A stretch of DNA of 64,000 nt, taken from the NCBI RefSeq assembly GCF_001625305.1, contig NW_017804487.1:327076-391075 (forward strand), written 5' to 3'. The translations under genes were made by a program, and so were the position numbers. This document shows positions 60,759-64,000 of this stretch, in pieces. This DNA is from Branchiostoma belcheri (Eukaryota; Chordata; Leptocardii; Amphioxiformes; Branchiostomatidae). Every line of letters begins with the position of its first letter. Positions within the stretch are counted from its first letter, which is position 1. Under the pieces are notes generated by a model. It did not search any database. It worked only from the letters and a program-made list of their open reading frames with translations, and was not told where the DNA came from.

Positions 60759-62199
60759 TCACCATGCTCGGATCCCTTGATGTACCCCAGGTTGAAGACT
60801 ATATGGCGGGGGCTGCATGGTTGTAACAGTTTGTACGGGCGGTATGGTCGCGTTGTAAGTTGTATAGTTTGTACTATATCCAGAGTAGAAGTTGTTGGAG
60901 GTGTATGTCCCGTGAACGTTCATGTTATAGCCGTAGGGGTTGACGCTGACGTTGTAGGGCGCGCTGTACGGCGGCGGCGTCATCTGACAGGGCTTGCCGT
61001 CCCGTACTAACACCGGCACGGCGACGCGGCGAGGCGGAGGGTGCGTCAACTCCAGGGTCTTGTCCGTCCGCTGACGCTTACACTTGTACCGCCGGTTCTG
61101 AAACCAGATTTTCACCTGCGTCGACGTGAGTTTGAGCATCTGAGCCAGCTGTTCTCGTTCGGGTGCGGACAGGTACCGCTGCTGTTTGAACCTCCGCTCG
61201 AGCTCGAACACCTGCGCCTGCGAGAACAGAACCCTCGGCTTCCGCCGCTGTCTCTGCCGCTGGGCCTGCGGGGGAATCTTCGGTGGCTCGTCATCGGAGT
61301 CGTCCTTTCGGCCGTCTTTCTTTAAAAGTCCCATATTATCTGCATGGAAATAAAAAATCCGTTTAGCTTTTAACGAAGACTAAAATTACACGGTCGTACG
61401 CACAACTTTCTCTAGAAACATTATAAGCGAACATCATATTTAAACAGTGTCAAGAGTGTGTAAATACACGAACGTTTAGTGAGCTAAGAACCCATATCAA
61501 GTGAGGTTAGCAGTAGAGCAAAGTGCACGATGAAGTTTCTGTTTTCTTACGTTTTTATTTCTTTATTACTCGGCCTACTTTTGCTTCATTATCACAGGCT
61601 GTGTTTATAAACATCTTGGAGTTAAAGTAGGACACGTCGCGTTAGTTTCTAAGGCTCGGGTAAGAAAGTGACCCTATGTAACGGTTCTTTGCAAATGTTT
61701 TGTACTGTTTCTGGACAGATTAAAGTGCCCGGAGGGGCTGGGGGTGTCCAAACACTTCAGGACCAAGTGGTGAAGCGATGTTTGGTTGTTCTGGATTTGG
61801 GACAAACAGATGAAACAAGCGAAGATACAGGAAACGCTGTTGAACACATGTACGCTATGTGTTAAAGCGTAGTGAGTCACAATTCTGTTATACTTTTCTA
61901 AAGTAAGGAATAATATTCTTACCTGGTTCACATGCTCTGTCTATGTTGCCGGCTTGCATGCACTGTTTCTGTGTAGAAGTCAGCATGGCAGCAGTAGTAG
62001 CGCAGATCCCGTGGTGTGTAGTGGACCCGAGCGTCAGTTGTTCACAGCGGACGTGGTTGTTCTGTTGTGCCGTGGCGAGCATGGTGTCCTCCGGGGACGG
62101 CAGGCCTCCCGACTCCGAGTCGTCGAAGCCGGTGTCCGCTAGGTTGAGGATGTCTTTCACGGAGAAAGGCGTGGAGTTGACTGGGCTTGGGAGCATCAT
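60759..62199 (-). CDS. Nkx2-tin (Nk4): Nk4 homeobox transcription factor (tinman / Nkx2-5 type), two coding exons
   Basis: Cardiac/visceral mesoderm homeodomain factor of the NK4 (tinman, NKX2-5) family. Exon 1 is 62199 down to 61923 (92 codons plus 1 nt); exon 2 is 61339 down to 60759 including the stop; predicted 285 aa. The protein opens [20 protein letters not shown], a TN domain closely resembling the start of vertebrate NKX2-5. The linker is acidic. The homeodomain is at residues 124-183 (RRKPRVLF start, [13 protein letters not shown] in helix 3, Tyr54). An NK2-specific domain follows at about 193-210 ([18 protein letters not shown]). A Tyr/Asn/Thr-rich tail ends in GIRAW, the NKX2-5 C-terminal signature. 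Donor CCAG|GTAAGA and acceptor ATGCAG|AT join in phase 1, giving Asp93. Start: two adjacent ATGs, 62199 and 62196; upstream the frame stays open for at least 63 codons but contains no ATG, so this is the first Met. It lies upstream of Nk3 on the same strand. Identification is firm; the choice between the two ATGs is open. Confidence 0.97.
61340..61922 (-). other. Nk4 intron, 583 bp, phase 1
   Basis: Donor GTAAGA and acceptor TTTCCATGCAG. It sits upstream of the homeobox, in phase 1, as in Nk3. No repeat is visible inside. Confidence 0.92.
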
Positions 62200-62440
62200 G
62201 TGGCTGAAGGGGGGTAGACGGCCTTGTTGTTCTGGGTGGCTTGTCCGTGGTGGCGCCAGGCCCGCGTGCGCGTCGCCGTTGTCTCGGGTCGTGTCACGGG
62301 AGCCTGGTGTTTGGGAATGACAGACTAACAGCTGAGTCGCTTCGAACGGAGAGCCGGGACGGGTTTTGCTCAGCACTGGGCGTGACACACACAGCGCCAG
62401 CTTGAGAAATACGATCGCCTAAGATTGGGGGGTCCGGCTG

Positions 62441-62492
62441 CTAAATAGTCGCTACCCTCCCCAGATTCACCAGCATCGTGAGCTGTGATTGG
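62441..62492 (-). promoter_or_regulatory. Candidate Nk4 core promoter: CCAAT box and TATA-like element
   Basis: On the minus strand CCAAT (62492-62488) lies about 40 bp upstream of CTATTTAG (62448-62441), an A/T-rich TATA-like octamer. Transcription starting about 30 bp later would give a 5' UTR of about 215 nt before ATG 62199. Motif and spacing only. Confidence 0.3.
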
Positions 62493-64000
62493 TCGACGCC
62501 ACCCGGGGGAATTCGTGTTGACAGAACCCAACTCTCAAGCTATTACTACAAGTATCATGCTCTTAGCCGGCACCACTAACTGTCAGTGTTGTTTAGCTTA
62601 TATGATCTCTCCATTTGCTTAAGTAAATGGTGTTTGGGTCGCCATAGAGTCGCAGACACCCTCCACTCTTGTCAATGAGCGAAAATTCCGATCCTTAGTC
62701 AACACCAGACTCTGCACTACTGACAACCCAGCCATAATTCTGGATCTATAATCTCGCTAGATTTAAACAAAGAAAACCCCCGTCGCAAGAATGAGTCCAA
62801 ACATTTCGCTTGAAAATGTATACTTACGGTAGACCTGCGGAGTGTCCACAGTGTTCCACATCGTAAATCACCGCTAAAAGGCAGGCTTGTTCTTGTCAGC
62901 TCCACCCGCCCAGATAGCCCGGTCCTGTCCGTCCAAACCCGGCGATATCTCACCCACCAGCCGATCTTCTCACACCCACGAACCGCTTCTCTGTCTACAA
63001 TAATCTGCTGGAGTAGAAGGAGTAATACTGTTTAAGTACACTGATGTACATCAGCTTGTGCAAATCCCCTCCAAGTCAATAGGGCTGTAGAGTGGATTGT
63101 AGAGGACTTCATTATCGCCCAATTGTCGCCTCGCCTGTTTGGTTATCCAAAGAACATCGCACGTTCTTCCTGCTTAGACGGAGTGGGGGGGGGTCTTATC
63201 CGACAAGTGGAAAGTAGTTCTGGCGTCTTGGTGTTGGTGAGACGGTTTGGGGCAGGGAGGGAGTGAAGACAGGGGGTAGGGACTGGCGTCGAGACGACAC
63301 ACAAGTCAGGTAGGGTCGTCTGGAGCGGGCCTATTCGATATCCCAAGCTGTAGGTCTACCATCAGATAAAACAGTCCACTCCGGGACTTAAAAGCAATTC
63401 GAAACCAAAATGTTTTGAGCCGTGGTCCTCCCGCGGACAAGCGGAACCAGACAACGTTAGATCAAAAATGCATTTGCGGGCTTTCTAGGGCGGGATATTC
63501 GGTTTAATGTCGTTTACCTTAGCAGCAGTTATGTCGATGGGGGAGAGATAAGGATGTTTAGAGTTGTCGTGGGTGAACCTAACACGGCGCTACCGCCAGG
63601 TCCCACCCTCTTGTGTAAAGTACACAGGGGATTTACTCAACTGATAAAAACCTCCAAACTAACCATCTTTTACATAAACGAGAAGTGCGCTTTCCTGTGA
63701 GAGGGTAAGGCATAGGAACCGGATGCACGAAAAAAAATAACACTTGACGTATTCTACATCCGTCATCGCTAGTAACAGAAGTGTTTTTCCCTTGTGAAAT
63801 TTGACGAAAGACGCTCTACACACACACACTGAAACTTTGTATTGTGTGAGAAAACGTTATGACTCAGGTGTTGTGAGGGAAGAAAAAGGAGCGTCTCGCC
63901 TCCTTCCTGCGTCTTTCGCATAACTCAAACTTGATTGACAGCCGCGCAGACGACCTTTTGTTGCGTCACCTGTCTCTGACCAAACGTGTTGGGAAAGAAA
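62493..64000. other. Nk4 5' flank
   Basis: Repeat-free. GATA-type cores at 63195-63200, 63364-63369 (AGATAA) and 63546-63551 (AGATAA); NK-type core at 63204-63209; TTAAGTA near 62617 and 63034. Likely proximal regulatory region; no second gene seen before the window ends. Confidence 0.4.
63195..63209. promoter_or_regulatory. GATA core and NK core side by side, upstream of Nk4
   Basis: CTTATC (GATA site) at 63195-63200 and CAAGTG (NK-type core) at 63204-63209, separated by 3 bp, about 1.0 kb upstream of the Nk4 ATG. GATA and NKX2-5/tinman sites are typical partners in cardiac enhancers, including autoregulatory ones; use here is inference. Confidence 0.35.

Noticed and set aside
61112-61294. 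Arg/Ser-rich frame over the Nk4 homeobox
   Set aside because: Shadow frame of the homeobox exon.

Overview
The window looks like amphioxus (Branchiostoma) nuclear DNA; the exact species cannot be told from the sequence. The grounds are two neighbouring NK-class homeobox genes with chordate-type motifs, Nk4 (tinman/Nkx2-5 type) and Nk3 (bagpipe/Nkx3-2 type), set in a genome full of short DNA transposons and 5'-truncated LINE tails. I could confidently identify only these two protein-coding genes. Both lie on the minus strand, so transcription runs Nk4 then Nk3, with about 12.1 kb between the Nk4 stop codon and the Nk3 start codon. This is the tin-bap half of the ancestral NK cluster.

Region 1, about 0-43.6 kb, is downstream of Nk3 and is repeat-rich, with no host gene I can recognise. 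It holds (a) short elements flanked by TAA with GGCCAC ends (Harbinger-like); (b) short elements flanked by TTAA with AGGCATCC ends (piggyBac-like); (c) elements with AGCCCCTGTCACACA ends; (d) foldback hairpins, one group flanked by 9-bp target duplications; (e) an unclassified family with ACCTTCGCCAA ends; (f) many 3' tails of CR1/L2-like LINEs and one RTE-like fragment, some nested; and (g) microsatellites, one of which grew from a LINE tail. A few GC-rich single-copy patches (about 14.9-15.7, 23.5-24.1, 28.7-29.1 and 36.8-39.7 kb) could be regulatory or exonic but carry no recognised protein.

Region 2, about 43.6-51.4 kb, contains Nk3 and is nearly free of repeats. Region 3, about 51.4-56.9 kb, is the middle of the Nk4-Nk3 interval. 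It has two foldback elements, a GT microsatellite, two LINE pieces and one TTAA element, and also a repeat-free block at 51.9-53.6 kb with six NK-type binding cores in about 1 kb. Region 4, about 56.9-64 kb, again almost repeat-free, contains Nk4 and its 5' flank, where a GATA core and an NK core lie 3 bp apart.

The two genes share an architecture: a TN (tinman) motif in exon 1, a single phase-1 intron with a GT-AG junction, and the homeodomain plus an NK2-SD-like motif in exon 2. By family knowledge they act in visceral and cardiac mesoderm (Nk4) and visceral mesoderm/somite derivatives (Nk3). In Drosophila tinman directly activates bagpipe, so NK cores between the two genes are of interest.
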